Shown in pieces: positions 1-9,250 of a stretch of DNA of 64,000 bases. The stretch is from Polaromonas sp. AER18D-145. Its GTDB lineage: Bacteria > Pseudomonadota > Gammaproteobacteria > Burkholderiales > Burkholderiaceae_C. The stretch is taken from assembly GCF_002379095.1 (NCBI RefSeq), contig NZ_NBZV01000017.1, positions 24,012-88,011 on the forward strand, in the 5' to 3' direction. Below the pieces are notes generated by a model. That model ran no database searches. It saw only the letters and a program-made list of their open reading frames with translations, and was not told where the DNA came from. Position 1 is the stretch's first letter. Each line of letters begins with the position of its first letter. Both the position numbers and the translations under genes were made by a program.

Positions 1-36
1 TAGGATGTTCATCACAAAAGAATTCCAGAAAACAAC

Positions 37-540
37 ATGATCAAAACGACCGCCCCCACCCGCCACCGCGCCAGCCTTGGGCGCTACTTCGAAGACTTCG
101 TCGTCGGCGACGTCTACGAGCACTTCCCCGGCCGGACCATCACGGAGACGGACAACATCCAGTTTTCCCTTCTCACCATGAACAACCACCCGATGCACTG
201 CGACCACGCCTTCGCCGCCAAGAGCGAGTTCGGAAAGCCGCTCGTGAACAGCGGCCTCACGCTCGCGATCGTCCTCGGCATGACTGTCGCGGACGTCAGC
301 GGCAAGGCCATCGCGAACCTGGGCTGGACCGATATCCAGCTCATCGCCCCCGTGCATCCCGGCGACACCATTTACGCCGAATCAGAGATGCTCGAGAAAC
401 GCGAGTCGAAGTCGCGCCCGACACAGGGCATCGTCACCGTGCGGACCATCGGCAAGAAGGCCGATGGCGTCGTGTTCATGTCCTTCGTGCGCTCCGTTCT
501 CATTCCCAAGCGCGGCCACGGGGTACAGGACATCGTCTGA
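37..540 (+). CDS. MaoC-family (R)-specific acyl-CoA hydratase
   Basis: A 167-residue single hot-dog-fold protein. Residues about 46-60 (LLTMNNHPMHCDHAFA) match the hydratase motif of MaoC-type enzymes, with the conserved His and a nearby Asp expected to activate water. The family reversibly hydrates 2-enoyl-CoA esters in the cytoplasm; in itaconate- or mesaconate-type pathways such enzymes hydrate C5 unsaturated CoA esters. It is followed after 80 bases by a TRAP transporter and then by CoA-transferase, lyase and dehydrogenase genes, which suggests a dicarboxyl-CoA substrate. The paralogue at 31003-31461 shares the same layout. There is no strong ribosome site before the ATG. The exact substrate is inference. 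Confidence 0.85.
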   Translation: MIKTTAPTRHRASLGRYFEDFVVGDVYEHFPGRTITETDNIQFSLLTMNNHPMHCDHAFAAKSEFGKPLVNSGLTLAIVLGMTVADVSGKAIANLGWTDIQLIAPVHPGDTIYAESEMLEKRESKSRPTQGIVTVRTIGKKADGVVFMSFVRSVLIPKRGHGVQDIV

Positions 541-620
541 GCCGTTCCACCCCGGGGACGGACGAGCGAGCGATACCCAGCTGCGATCACGCAGCACCAA
601 CCATAACCAAAGGAGACAAC

Positions 621-1628
621 ATGATGAAGCGTTTTGTTTTGAGGGCGGCCACCGCCACCATCGCCACTGTCCTCGCACTGGCCGGCCCGGCGCTGCAGGC
701 CACCGAAATGGTCCTGCCCAGCGAGGTCGCCGCCACGCACTGGAAGACCAATTACATGAACGAATTCGCCGAGACGGTGAAAAAACGCACCGACGGCGCG
801 CTCGTGGTCAAGGTCTTCCCGGCGAGCCAGCTCTACAACGACCAGGACGCGATGGCCGCCCTGGGCACGGGGGCGGTGCACATGGTGTGGCCGGTGTCGG
901 TGCGCCTCGAGACCATTGACCCGCGCACCGGCATCATCAACCTGCCCTTCGCGATCACCGACGAGCAGATGATGAACCGCTGCTTCGCCGACGGGCTGAC
1001 CAAATTCATGAGTGCCTACGTCGAGCCGAGGAAGCTGCAGGTGCTCGGTTTCCTGCGTACCTCGGACCTGATGTTTCTCTTTCGCGACCGCGACGTCCAG
1101 AAGCTTGAGGACATAAAGGGAACCAAGGTGCGTGTAACCGGCGGAAAGGTGTTCCTGGACACCATGCGATCCCTCAACACCAGCCCGGTGTCGATGGCCG
1201 CGTCCGAAATGAGCACGGCGCTGGCGCAAGGTGCCATTGACGGCATCTTCACATCGCCGGCCGGCTGGGCCGAGATGGTCGGCATGACCGCCAAGTACGC
1301 CTGGTACGTGCCCGGCATGTCGGTCGCCACCTATGCGGTGGTGGTGGACAAGGTCTGGCTCGACGCCCTGCCCGCCGCGCACCGCAAGGCAGTGACGGAT
1401 TCGATCGATGATATCTCCCGGCGCCAATGGGCCGAGGCCATCGAAATCGACAAGAAGCTGATCAAGAAGATGACCGACCAGGGTGCCGTGTTCCGCACCG
1501 CGTCGGCAGTCGAGGCCAAGCGCTGGAGGGAACGGGCCGTGCCGGGCAACAAGACCTTCACCGACAAGTACCCGGACGCGGCGCAGAAGCTCGCAACGCT
1601 CGACAGGTCGTGCTCCGGTGGCAAATAA
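621..1628 (+). CDS. dctP: TRAP transporter solute-binding protein, DctP family
   Basis: A 335-residue periplasmic binding protein. The first 27 or so residues form a signal peptide (basic MMKRF, hydrophobic core, cleavage near LQA-TE). The body has the DctP fold signatures, including the LEDIKGTKVRVTGG segment that precedes the Arg used to bind a carboxylate in many family members. Binding proteins of this family deliver organic acids to a DctQM permease. A good ribosome site (AAAGGAG) precedes the ATG at 621. The next gene starts inside its last codons, so all three TRAP genes are coupled. The ligand is probably the acid degraded by the downstream enzymes. Confidence 0.9.
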   Translation: MMKRFVLRAATATIATVLALAGPALQATEMVLPSEVAATHWKTNYMNEFAETVKKRTDGALVVKVFPASQLYNDQDAMAALGTGAVHMVWPVSVRLETIDPRTGIINLPFAITDEQMMNRCFADGLTKFMSAYVEPRKLQVLGFLRTSDLMFLFRDRDVQKLEDIKGTKVRVTGGKVFLDTMRSLNTSPVSMAASEMSTALAQGAIDGIFTSPAGWAEMVGMTAKYAWYVPGMSVATYAVVVDKVWLDALPAAHRKAVTDSIDDISRRQWAEAIEIDKKLIKKMTDQGAVFRTASAVEAKRWRERAVPGNKTFTDKYPDAAQKLATLDRSCSGGK

Positions 1629-2151
1629 TAGCCACCCCGCGAGCGGGTGGGACCGGTTCGAATCCGGACCGGTCCTCAGCCTCGCCGCGTTCCTGTTCCT
1701 GGCCGCTACCGTTGTGATGCTGTCGGAGGGGCTCAACCGGTCCCTGCGCGACGTGAGCTTTTTCTGGGCCGAGGAGTCGGTGCGCTTCCTCATGATCTGG
1801 GCTTTCTTCCTCACGCTCGGCGTGGCCGGCCGGCGCGGCCACCACATCCGCACCGAGATGCTGGTCGACGCGATGCCGCCGCGCATCCGCCGTGCCATGC
1901 ATTTCGCATCGGTGATCGCGGGCCTGACCTTCAGCGCGGCTCTCTTTGCCGCGTCCGTGCCGCAGCTGGTGCGCTACTACACGATGGGCATGATGTCGGA
2001 GTCGAATCTTGACATCCCGCAATGGGTGGTGTTTCTCGCGATGCCGCTCGGGGCATTGTTGCTCGGGGGCTACTACGCGAGCTCGCTGGTGACGGTGCTG
2101 CGCGGCCGAGACCCGTTCGCCACCAGTGGGCCCACGGGCTCCGAACTCTGA
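1618..2151 (+). CDS. dctQ: TRAP transporter small permease, DctQ family
   Basis: A membrane protein of 177 residues with four predicted hydrophobic segments, the usual DctQ layout. It contains the family-typical stretch WAEESVRFLMIWAFFLTLG followed by a basic GRRGHHI turn. The start is taken as GTG at 1618 because it overlaps the end of dctP and gives a normal N-terminus; an upstream ATG at 1483 in this frame would run through dctP. The stop overlaps the first base of dctM. It is expected to pair with DctM in the inner membrane. Confidence 0.82.
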   Translation: MANNSHPASGWDRFESGPVLSLAAFLFLAATVVMLSEGLNRSLRDVSFFWAEESVRFLMIWAFFLTLGVAGRRGHHIRTEMLVDAMPPRIRRAMHFASVIAGLTFSAALFAASVPQLVRYYTMGMMSESNLDIPQWVVFLAMPLGALLLGGYYASSLVTVLRGRDPFATSGPTGSEL

Positions 2152-3431
2152 TGGAGTCCAACATGCTGATGCTTTTCGCCGTAGCGCTGATGCTCGCGCT
2201 CCTCGCCATTGGTTCGCACGTGACGGTGGCGCTGGGCCTGGTCGCGACCGGGCTGATTCTCATGATCGACGGCGTACCCCTGACCGTCGTCGCCCAGACC
2301 GCTTTCAAATCCGTCAACAGCTATCCGCTGATGGCGGTGCCGATGTTCATCCTGGCGGGCAACCTCATGATGCGCGGCAACATCGCCGGCCTCATCATCG
2401 ACCTGGTCGGCAGCGTCGTGCGCGCCGTCCAGGGCGGACTCGCACTCACCGTGATGGTCACCTGCGTCTTCTTCGCGGCCATCTCGGGCTCGAGCGTGGG
2501 GTCGGCGGCGGCCATCGGCGCGGCCACCATCGAGGGCCTGAAGCGCGAGGAATACCCGGCGCGTTTCTCGGCCGCCATCGTCGCGGTCGGCGGCACGCTC
2601 GGGCTCATGATACCGCCCTCGCTGGGCTTCATCCTCATCGGCTCCATCGTGGGTCTGCCGGTGGACAAGCTCTTCATCGCCGGGGTCATGCCGGGCCTCA
2701 TGGAGGCCGCGTTCCTCCTCGGTGCGGTGGCTTGGATGTCGCGGCGCTATGGCTACGGCATCACGACAACCCGTGCCGACTGGGGCGGTTTCGCGAAGCG
2801 CCTGCCGAAAGCGGGCGCCGCAGTGCTCATGCCCGTGCTCGTCATCGGCTCCATCTATACCGGCTACCTCACGCCCACCGAGGTCTCGGCCTTCGCCGCC
2901 ATCTACGCGGCGATCCTGTGCCTTCTCGTCTACCGCAGCGTCACCGTGGGCGGTGTCTGGACAGTGGTGAGGGATTCGGTGCTGCAGACCACGATGATCT
3001 TTGCGGTCGTGATGGGCGGAAGCCTCGTGGGCTTCGTGCTTGCGCGCATGGGCGTCTCGGCCGGCGTGGTGGAGTACATCACCGGCATCAACATGAGCGC
3101 CTGGCAGTTCCTGCTCGTGGCGAACCTGATCCTGCTGGTGCTCGGCATGTTCCTGGACGGCGTGGCGATGATCGTGCTGACCTCTCCGCTGCTCTTCCCC
3201 ATCGCCACGGCGCTCGGCATCAACCCGATCCACTTCGCCGTGATCATGGTGGCCAACGTGGAAATCGCCACGCTCACCCCGCCCATCGGCCTGAACCTTT
3301 TCGTGATGAGCGGCATCGCGAAGCTCCCTGTCCACGAGGTGGTGCGCGGCGTACTGCCGTTCTACGCCGTGCGTCTCACGGGGCTCATGCTGATCACCTA
3401 TATCCCCGCAATTTCCCTGATGCTTCTGTAG
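2151..3431 (+). CDS. dctM: TRAP transporter large permease, DctM family
   Basis: A 426-residue, very hydrophobic protein of the normal DctM length, with about twelve membrane segments. Family signatures are visible, such as FFAAISGSSVGSAAAIG near residue 110 and the SLGFILIGSIVGLPVDKLF stretch. It forms the sodium-driven transport channel with DctQ. ATG at 2151 overlaps the dctQ stop; an alternative ATG at 2163 is possible. The gene is followed by 19 bases and then the MmgE/PrpD gene with its own AAAGGAAT ribosome site, so uptake and catabolism appear to be one transcription unit. Confidence 0.9.
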   Translation: MESNMLMLFAVALMLALLAIGSHVTVALGLVATGLILMIDGVPLTVVAQTAFKSVNSYPLMAVPMFILAGNLMMRGNIAGLIIDLVGSVVRAVQGGLALTVMVTCVFFAAISGSSVGSAAAIGAATIEGLKREEYPARFSAAIVAVGGTLGLMIPPSLGFILIGSIVGLPVDKLFIAGVMPGLMEAAFLLGAVAWMSRRYGYGITTTRADWGGFAKRLPKAGAAVLMPVLVIGSIYTGYLTPTEVSAFAAIYAAILCLLVYRSVTVGGVWTVVRDSVLQTTMIFAVVMGGSLVGFVLARMGVSAGVVEYITGINMSAWQFLLVANLILLVLGMFLDGVAMIVLTSPLLFPIATALGINPIHFAVIMVANVEIATLTPPIGLNLFVMSGIAKLPVHEVVRGVLPFYAVRLTGLMLITYIPAISLMLL

Positions 3432-3450
3432 CACGCCTGAAAGGAATCCC

Positions 3451-4890
3451 ATGTCAGATCTATCCATTCCCGCAGACAAGTTGCGCGAAACGGCCGCGCA
3501 AGGCCCCACCATCGCCACGACGCTCGCCGCCTTCGCCGAGAGCCTGCGTCCTGAGGCGATTCCCCCCGCCGTCCTCGAGCGCGCGAAGTATCTTATCCTC
3601 GACGCCGTCGGCATCGCGCATGCCTCCACCCGCTACGAGTTCGCGCACCGCTCGCTCTCGGCGGCCACCGAGCTATCCGCAGGGATGGGCGACACGCCGG
3701 TGATCGGCCTGTCCGCGCGGCTGCAGTTGCGCGACGCGATGCTCATGAACGGCATCCTCGTGCACGGCCTCGACTACGACGACACGCACGTGCAGGGCGT
3801 CATCCACTCGACCGCCGCCTGCTTCCCCGCCGCGCTCGGCGTGGCGGCCCACGCAGGGCTCAGCGGCGGAGACCTCCTCACGGCCTACGTGGTGGGCATG
3901 GAGGCGGGCACGCGCCTGGGCTCGGTCGCCAGGGGCGGCTTCCACCAGATCGGCTTCCACCCCACTGGACTCGTGGGCGCCTTCTCCGCCACGCTCGTCG
4001 CGGGTCGCCTGTTCGGCCTCAACGCCCAGCAGCTCGCCATGGCGCAGGGCATCGCGCTGAGCACCGGCTCGGGCAGCCTCGAGTTTCTCAACGACGGCGC
4101 ATGGACCAAGCGCATGCACCCCGGATGGGCCGCGGGCGCCGGCCTCACCGCCGCCTCGCTGGCGCGCCACGGTTTCGTCGGTCCGAAGCAGGTCTACGAG
4201 GGCCGCTTCGGCCTCTTCGCGAGCCACCTCGGGCAGTACGCCAAGGACATTGACCTGTCGCTCGCCACCGCCGGGTTGGGCGAGGTCTGGGAGACCGCCA
4301 AGGTTGCAGTGAAGCCCATTCCCGCCTGCCACTTCACGCACGCCTGCGCCGACGCGGCCGTCATCCTTCGCGACAGGCATGGCCTTGAGCCCGCCGACAT
4401 CCGCTCGGTGCGCGCGCTCGTGCCGCAGGAAGTCGTGAAGACGGTGTGCGAGCCGGTGGCCACCAAGAAGCGCCCGCAGAACAGCTACGACGCCCAGTTC
4501 AGCATTCCCTACATCGTCGCCACGGCGCTCGCCCGCGGCAGCTTCGGCCTCGCGCACCTCGAGAGCGCGGCGCTCGCCGACACGGAAGTGCTGGCCCTCG
4601 CGCAGCGGGTGGAGTACGAGGTGGACCCGGCGTCCCCCTTCCCGAAGTACTACTCGGGCGAGGTCATCGTCACGACCCACGACGGGCGCGAACTGCGCCA
4701 CCGCGAGGAGATCAACCGCGGTGCCGCCGACCGCCCGATCTCCGGCCCCGACATCGAGAAGAAATTCATGGACAACATGCTGCTCGCCGTGTCCAAGAGC
4801 CGCGCCGAGCAGGTGCGCGACCTCGTGCTCAGCATGGACCGGGGCCTGCAAGCCCGTGACCTCGCCGAAGGCCTCGCCGCCCGCGGCTGA
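3451..4890 (+). CDS. MmgE/PrpD family protein
   Basis: A 479-residue member of the MmgE/PrpD family, which includes 2-methylcitrate dehydratase, cis-aconitate decarboxylase and iminodisuccinate epimerase. The characteristic N-terminal HGLDYDDTH motif is present near residue 108, and the FHPTGLVGAFSATLVAGRLFG region follows. These are cofactor-independent cytoplasmic enzymes acting on polycarboxylic acids. It lies between the TRAP transporter and acyl-CoA genes. From memory, the Pseudomonas aeruginosa itaconate locus also carries such a gene beside TRAP, CaiB and CitE genes, so a role on a C5/C6 carboxylate is plausible. The exact reaction cannot be read from the sequence. Confidence 0.85.
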   Translation: MSDLSIPADKLRETAAQGPTIATTLAAFAESLRPEAIPPAVLERAKYLILDAVGIAHASTRYEFAHRSLSAATELSAGMGDTPVIGLSARLQLRDAMLMNGILVHGLDYDDTHVQGVIHSTAACFPAALGVAAHAGLSGGDLLTAYVVGMEAGTRLGSVARGGFHQIGFHPTGLVGAFSATLVAGRLFGLNAQQLAMAQGIALSTGSGSLEFLNDGAWTKRMHPGWAAGAGLTAASLARHGFVGPKQVYEGRFGLFASHLGQYAKDIDLSLATAGLGEVWETAKVAVKPIPACHFTHACADAAVILRDRHGLEPADIRSVRALVPQEVVKTVCEPVATKKRPQNSYDAQFSIPYIVATALARGSFGLAHLESAALADTEVLALAQRVEYEVDPASPFPKYYSGEVIVTTHDGRELRHREEINRGAADRPISGPDIEKKFMDNMLLAVSKSRAEQVRDLVLSMDRGLQARDLAEGLAARG

Positions 4891-4904
4891 ATGCCACCTC
4901 TCAC

Positions 4905-6080
4905 ATGACGCAAAAAGGAACGCCCGTGACACCGGAACAACAGCAAAACGAACAAATGATCCTCGACTCGGTCGACAGATTCCTCGAGGCCGAGGTGCGC
5001 CCGCACGCCCACCGGCTTGAGGCGGCAGACGAGTACCCGCAGGCCATCGTGGACAGGATGAAGGAGCTGGGCCTGTTCGGCTGCATCATCGACCCCGAGT
5101 ACGGCGGTTTCGGCCTGTCCACCACGACTTACGCGAAGATCATCGAGCGCATGTCGGTGGTGTGGATGAGCGTTTCCGGCATCCTCAACTCGCACCTCAT
5201 CATGGCCGCAGCCGTGCAGCGTAGCGGGACGGAAGCGCAAAAGCGCCACTACCTGCCGAAATTCGCCACCGGCGAGTTGCGCGGCGGTGTCGGCCTGACC
5301 GAACCCGACTGCGGCACCGATCTACAGGCCATCCGTACCGTGGCCGTGCGCGACGGCGACCACTACGTCGTGAATGGCGCTAAAACCTGGATCACCAACA
5401 GCCTGTATGGCAACACCCTCGCGCTGCTGGTAAAGACCGACCCGCAGGCGCAGCCGCGCCACAAGGGCATGAGCCTGTTCATCGCCGAGAAGGGGCCGGG
5501 CTTCAAGGTCGAGAGGAAGCTGGAGAAGCTCGGCTACCGCGGCATCGACACCTGCGAGCTGGTGTTCGAGGACTACCGCATCCCGGCCGACCGCCTGATC
5601 GGCGGTGTCGAGGGCAAAGGCCTGCAGCAGGTGCTCAGCGGCCTGGAGCTCGGGCGTATCAACGTGGCCGCGCGCGGGGTGGGCGTGGCGCGCGCGGCGC
5701 TGCAGGACGCTGTCGCCTATGCGCAGACCCGCAAGACCTTCGGCAAGCCCATCTGCGAGCACCAGGCTATCCAGCTCAAGCTCGGCGAGATGGCCACGCG
5801 CGTGGAGGCATCGCGGCTGCTGGTGGAGTCGGCGGCCAGTGCCTATGACCGCGGTGATCGTTGCGACATGGAGGCCGGCATGGCCAAGTACTTCGCCACC
5901 GAATCGGCGATGGAAAACGCGCTTGAGTGCATGCGCATCCACGGCGGCTACGGCTACTCGAAGGAGTACAACGTCGAGCGCTACTTCCGCGACGCGCCGC
6001 TGCTGCTCATCGGCGAGGGCACCAACGAGATGCAGCGCATCATCATCGCCAAGCAACTGATCGAACGGAACCCCGCATGA
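4905..6080 (+). CDS. acyl-CoA dehydrogenase
   Basis: A 391-residue flavoprotein of normal length. The three acyl-CoA dehydrogenase domains are visible: an N-terminal helical part, a middle beta part with GVGLTEPDCGTDLQAI that contacts FAD, and a C-terminal part with RIHGGYGYSKEYNVERYFRD. The catalytic base is present in GEGTNEMQR near residue 374, so this copy should be active on its own, unlike three others in the window. It likely oxidises an acyl-CoA at carbons 2-3 and passes electrons to ETF. Its stop overlaps the next gene in an ATGA junction. Confidence 0.9.
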   Translation: MTQKGTPVTPEQQQNEQMILDSVDRFLEAEVRPHAHRLEAADEYPQAIVDRMKELGLFGCIIDPEYGGFGLSTTTYAKIIERMSVVWMSVSGILNSHLIMAAAVQRSGTEAQKRHYLPKFATGELRGGVGLTEPDCGTDLQAIRTVAVRDGDHYVVNGAKTWITNSLYGNTLALLVKTDPQAQPRHKGMSLFIAEKGPGFKVERKLEKLGYRGIDTCELVFEDYRIPADRLIGGVEGKGLQQVLSGLELGRINVAARGVGVARAALQDAVAYAQTRKTFGKPICEHQAIQLKLGEMATRVEASRLLVESAASAYDRGDRCDMEAGMAKYFATESAMENALECMRIHGGYGYSKEYNVERYFRDAPLLLIGEGTNEMQRIIIAKQLIERNPA

Positions 6081-7267
6081 GTTTGCCTCTTACCGGCGTT
6101 CGCATCATTGCCGTCGAGCAGTACGGCGCGGGGCCCTTCGGCACGCAACAGCTGGCCGACATGGGCGCGGAAATCATCAAGATCGAGAACCCGGTCGAGG
6201 GTGGGGACGTCGGCCGACTGGTCGGTCCGCACTACTTCGGGCCGGGTGACAGTCACTTCTTCGAGGCCTTTAACCGCAACAAGAAGAGCCTGACGCTCAA
6301 CCTCAAGCACCCCGAGAGCCAGGCCGTGTTCGCCGATCTGGTGAAAAGCGCTGACGCAACTTTCGACAACCTGCGCGGCGACTTGGCGAGCAAGCTCGGT
6401 CTCACCTACGCGGACCTCGGGGTGCACAACCCGCGCATCGTCTGCGGACACCTGTCGGCCTACGGGCGCACCGGCCCGCGCGCCGCGTGGCCGGGCTACG
6501 ACTACCTCATGCAGGCCGAGGCCGGCTACCTTTCCCTCACCGGCGAACCCGACGGCCCGCCCGCGCGCTTCGGGTTGTCGATCGTCGACATGATGACCGG
6601 CGTCACTGCGATGACGGGGCTGCTGGCAGGCATCATCGACGCGCGCGCCAATGGCAAGGGGCGCGACATCGACGTGAGCCTGTTCGACGTGGCGCTCACC
6701 AACCTGAACTACGTGGCCGCGTGGTACCTGAACGAAGGCGTTGTGGTGCGACGCGAGCCGCGTTCTGCGCACCCCTCGCTCACGCCCAGCCAGCTCTACC
6801 GCACGAAGGATGGCTGGCTCTTTGTGATGTGCAACAAGGAGAAGTTCTGGCCCCTGTTCGCGCAGGCGATCGGCAAGCCGGAGTGGGCGGCACACCCCGA
6901 TTATGCGAACTACAAGGCGCGCCTGGCCAACCGCGACCAGCTCACCCGCGAGCTCGACGCGGTGCTGGGCACGGCAACCACTGCCGAGTGGCTGGAGCGG
7001 CTTTCCGGCACCGTGCCGGTGGCCCCGGTGTACGACGTGGCCCAGGCCTTGGACAGCCCATTCGTGCGCGAGCAGGGCTGCATCATGGAGGCCCCGCACC
7101 CAGCGCGCGGAACGATCCGAACGCTCGCCTCTCCCATCCGTTGCCCCGGCGAGACGGAGAAGGTTGGCATCGCGCCGGCGATGGGCGAACACACGAGGGA
7201 ACTTCTGCACGGGCTCGGTTACGATGAAGATCGTATCGACCACCTGTCCAAATCCGGAGCCATCTGA
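6077..7267 (+). CDS. CaiB/BaiF family (class III) CoA-transferase
   Basis: A 396-residue class III CoA-transferase. The N-terminus (LTGVRIIAVEQYGAGPFGTQ) and the catalytic Asp in SIVDMMTGVTAMTG near residue 170 are clear. Enzymes of this class move CoA between carboxylic acids, often from succinyl-CoA, through an aspartyl-CoA anhydride. In an itaconate-type operon it would make the acyl-CoA that the MaoC and CitE-like proteins process. ATG at 6077 overlaps the stop of the dehydrogenase gene. The specificity is inferred from neighbours only. Confidence 0.88.
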   Translation: MSLPLTGVRIIAVEQYGAGPFGTQQLADMGAEIIKIENPVEGGDVGRLVGPHYFGPGDSHFFEAFNRNKKSLTLNLKHPESQAVFADLVKSADATFDNLRGDLASKLGLTYADLGVHNPRIVCGHLSAYGRTGPRAAWPGYDYLMQAEAGYLSLTGEPDGPPARFGLSIVDMMTGVTAMTGLLAGIIDARANGKGRDIDVSLFDVALTNLNYVAAWYLNEGVVVRREPRSAHPSLTPSQLYRTKDGWLFVMCNKEKFWPLFAQAIGKPEWAAHPDYANYKARLANRDQLTRELDAVLGTATTAEWLERLSGTVPVAPVYDVAQALDSPFVREQGCIMEAPHPARGTIRTLASPIRCPGETEKVGIAPAMGEHTRELLHGLGYDEDRIDHLSKSGAI

Positions 7268-7269
7268 AC

Positions 7270-8034
7270 GTGCAATCTTCTTCCCCCCTGCTCGCGCGTC
7301 AACCCCAGTATGCCCTCGTCGCGCAACGCCTCATCGAGGACATCACCAGCGGCCGTTATCCCGTGGGGAGCCTCATGCCCACCGAGTTTGACCTGTGCAC
7401 TCAGTTCGGCGTGAGCCGCCATACGGTGCGTGAGGCGATCCGCCGATTGCTGGAGCGCGGACTGGTCACGCGCCAGCGGGGGATTGGCACGACCGTGAAG
7501 GCGAACCGGGTGGCGAGCCGCTATGTCCAGACCACCGCGACGATCGCGGACCTGCCGCGCTACGTCGAAGACACACTGCTCGTTACCACGCAGGCCGAGG
7601 ACGTGATCGCAGACGAGGCGCTCGCCGATCTCCTCAAGTGCCCGCCCGGGCAACGCTGGGTGAAGGTGACGGGCTTTCGCCATGCCGACAAGGACAAGCT
7701 CCCGATGGCGCTCACCGACATCTACATCAATGCAGCCTACGGGGGCATCCGCAAACTCATCGGCACGCTGAAGGTACCAGTCTACACACTGATCGAGAAG
7801 CAGTACGGCCTGACCATCGTTGAGGTGCAGCAGGAGATCAGCGCCACCATCATTGGCACGGCCGACGCCAGGCGCCTGAGCGTCAAGCCGGGCTCAGCGG
7901 GCCTCGTCGTCACGCGCCGCTACCTGACTGACAATGACCGCACCATTGAGGTGGCCATTAACCTGCACCCGGCCGACCGCTTCTCCTACTCAATGTCGAT
8001 GCGCCTGCAGATACCGGCCGATGCGGATGCGTAG
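7270..8034 (+). CDS. GntR-family regulator, HutC subfamily (UTRA domain)
   Basis: A 254-residue transcription factor. Residues about 12-80 form a winged helix typical of GntR (LMPTEFDLCTQFGVSRHTVREAIRR), and the rest is a UTRA ligand-binding domain ending in a typical VAINLHPADRFSYSMSMRLQ segment. The ligand is probably an intermediate of the surrounding pathway. It starts with GTG two bases after the CoA-transferase stop and overlaps the next gene by 14 bases, so it is co-transcribed with the genes it likely controls, which suggests feedback control. Confidence 0.88.
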   Translation: MQSSSPLLARQPQYALVAQRLIEDITSGRYPVGSLMPTEFDLCTQFGVSRHTVREAIRRLLERGLVTRQRGIGTTVKANRVASRYVQTTATIADLPRYVEDTLLVTTQAEDVIADEALADLLKCPPGQRWVKVTGFRHADKDKLPMALTDIYINAAYGGIRKLIGTLKVPVYTLIEKQYGLTIVEVQQEISATIIGTADARRLSVKPGSAGLVVTRRYLTDNDRTIEVAINLHPADRFSYSMSMRLQIPADADA

Positions 8035-9250
8035 CACGCTGTTTCCGCTGGCCGCGACGCTCGCGGTGCAAGTTTTTGTGTCGATGGCGGTGGTAACGGT
8101 GCCTGTGCTTGCCCCGGCCGTGGCGGCCGAAACCGGCGTTTCAGCCAGTTACGTCGGTATTTTCATTGCGATGGTGTACGGCGCCAGCATGGCCGCGAGC
8201 CTCGTGTCCGGCCCGCTGGTGCAGCGTTTCGGCGCCATCCGCCTGAGCCAGGCCTGCCTGATGGCCTGCGCGGTCGGGCTGGCCTGCGTGGCCACGGGGA
8301 CACCCGCCTTGTTCGTCGTTGGCGCCATCTTCCTTGGCGCGGGCTATGGCCCGGTCACCCCGGCCAGTTCGCATATCCTCGCCAGGAGCACGCCGCCGGA
8401 GAGGCTGTCACTCGTTTTTTCGCTCAAGCAGACCGGCGTGCCGCTCGGCGGTGCGTTGGCCGGTGCCGTGGTGCCGACGCTGGTGCTGTGGGGTGGCTGG
8501 CGCGCGGCTGCACTCGCGGTGGCCGGCGCCTGTCTAGCTACCCTCGCCCTCGCCCAACCCCTGCGCGAGGTGCTCGATGCCGACCGCGACCCCGCGCGGC
8601 GGCTGGCGGCATCCAGCCTCGCGAAGCCGCTGCACTACACGCTGGGCGACTCGCTGCTGCGCCGCCTGGCCTTCTGCTCGTTCTTCTTCGCGGCGCTCCA
8701 GCTGTGTCTGATCACCTTCCTCGTCACGCACCTCACGCTGAACGTCGGCATCTCGCTGGTCGAGGCAGGACTCATGCTCGCTGCCGCGCAAGTCGGCGGC
8801 GTGGTCGCGCGCGTCGGCTGGGGCGTGATCGCGGACCGCTGGGGCCGGCCCATGCGTCTGCTCGGCCTCCTGGCCATTGCCATGGGGGCGGCCGCAGTTG
8901 CGACGGGGCGTTTCACGCCGCAGTGGCCGCTTGCCTCCGTCGCCCTGGCGTGTGCTGCCTTCGGCGCCACGGCGATCGGCTGGAACGGTGTCTACCTAGC
9001 GCAGGTGGCGCGCCTCGCCCCGCCGGGCAAGGCCGGGGACGCCACAGGCGGATCCCTGGTATTTACCTACGCTGGCGTCCTATTCGGCCCGCCGGCGTTC
9101 ACTTTTCTCGTCGGATGGGGTGTGAGCTATGCGTCAGCTTTCGTAGTGCTCGCCGTGCCGGCTGTTGCCTGTGGGCTGTGGCTGATTTGGCGGGACGGGA
9201 GTCGAAACGAGCCCGGGCGCGGCGCGCCCGGCAAACTGGAGAACGGATGA
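8021..9250 (+). CDS. MFS transporter
   Basis: A 409-residue major facilitator with about twelve hydrophobic segments. The loop after helix 2 carries LVSGPLVQRFGAIRLSQ, a version of the MFS motif A region. ATG at 8021 overlaps the regulator gene by 14 bases; ATG 8027 is an alternative. It probably imports or exports a carboxylate of this pathway, giving the operon a second transporter besides the TRAP system. Substrate unknown. Confidence 0.85.
   Translation: MRMRSTLFPLAATLAVQVFVSMAVVTVPVLAPAVAAETGVSASYVGIFIAMVYGASMAASLVSGPLVQRFGAIRLSQACLMACAVGLACVATGTPALFVVGAIFLGAGYGPVTPASSHILARSTPPERLSLVFSLKQTGVPLGGALAGAVVPTLVLWGGWRAAALAVAGACLATLALAQPLREVLDADRDPARRLAASSLAKPLHYTLGDSLLRRLAFCSFFFAALQLCLITFLVTHLTLNVGISLVEAGLMLAAAQVGGVVARVGWGVIADRWGRPMRLLGLLAIAMGAAAVATGRFTPQWPLASVALACAAFGATAIGWNGVYLAQVARLAPPGKAGDATGGSLVFTYAGVLFGPPAFTFLVGWGVSYASAFVVLAVPAVACGLWLIWRDGSRNEPGRGAPGKLENG

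Noticed and set aside
2073..3629. A 518-codon open frame on the - strand opposite dctM
   Set aside because: The translation is a His/Asp/Arg-rich shadow of a membrane-protein gene and has no domain features.
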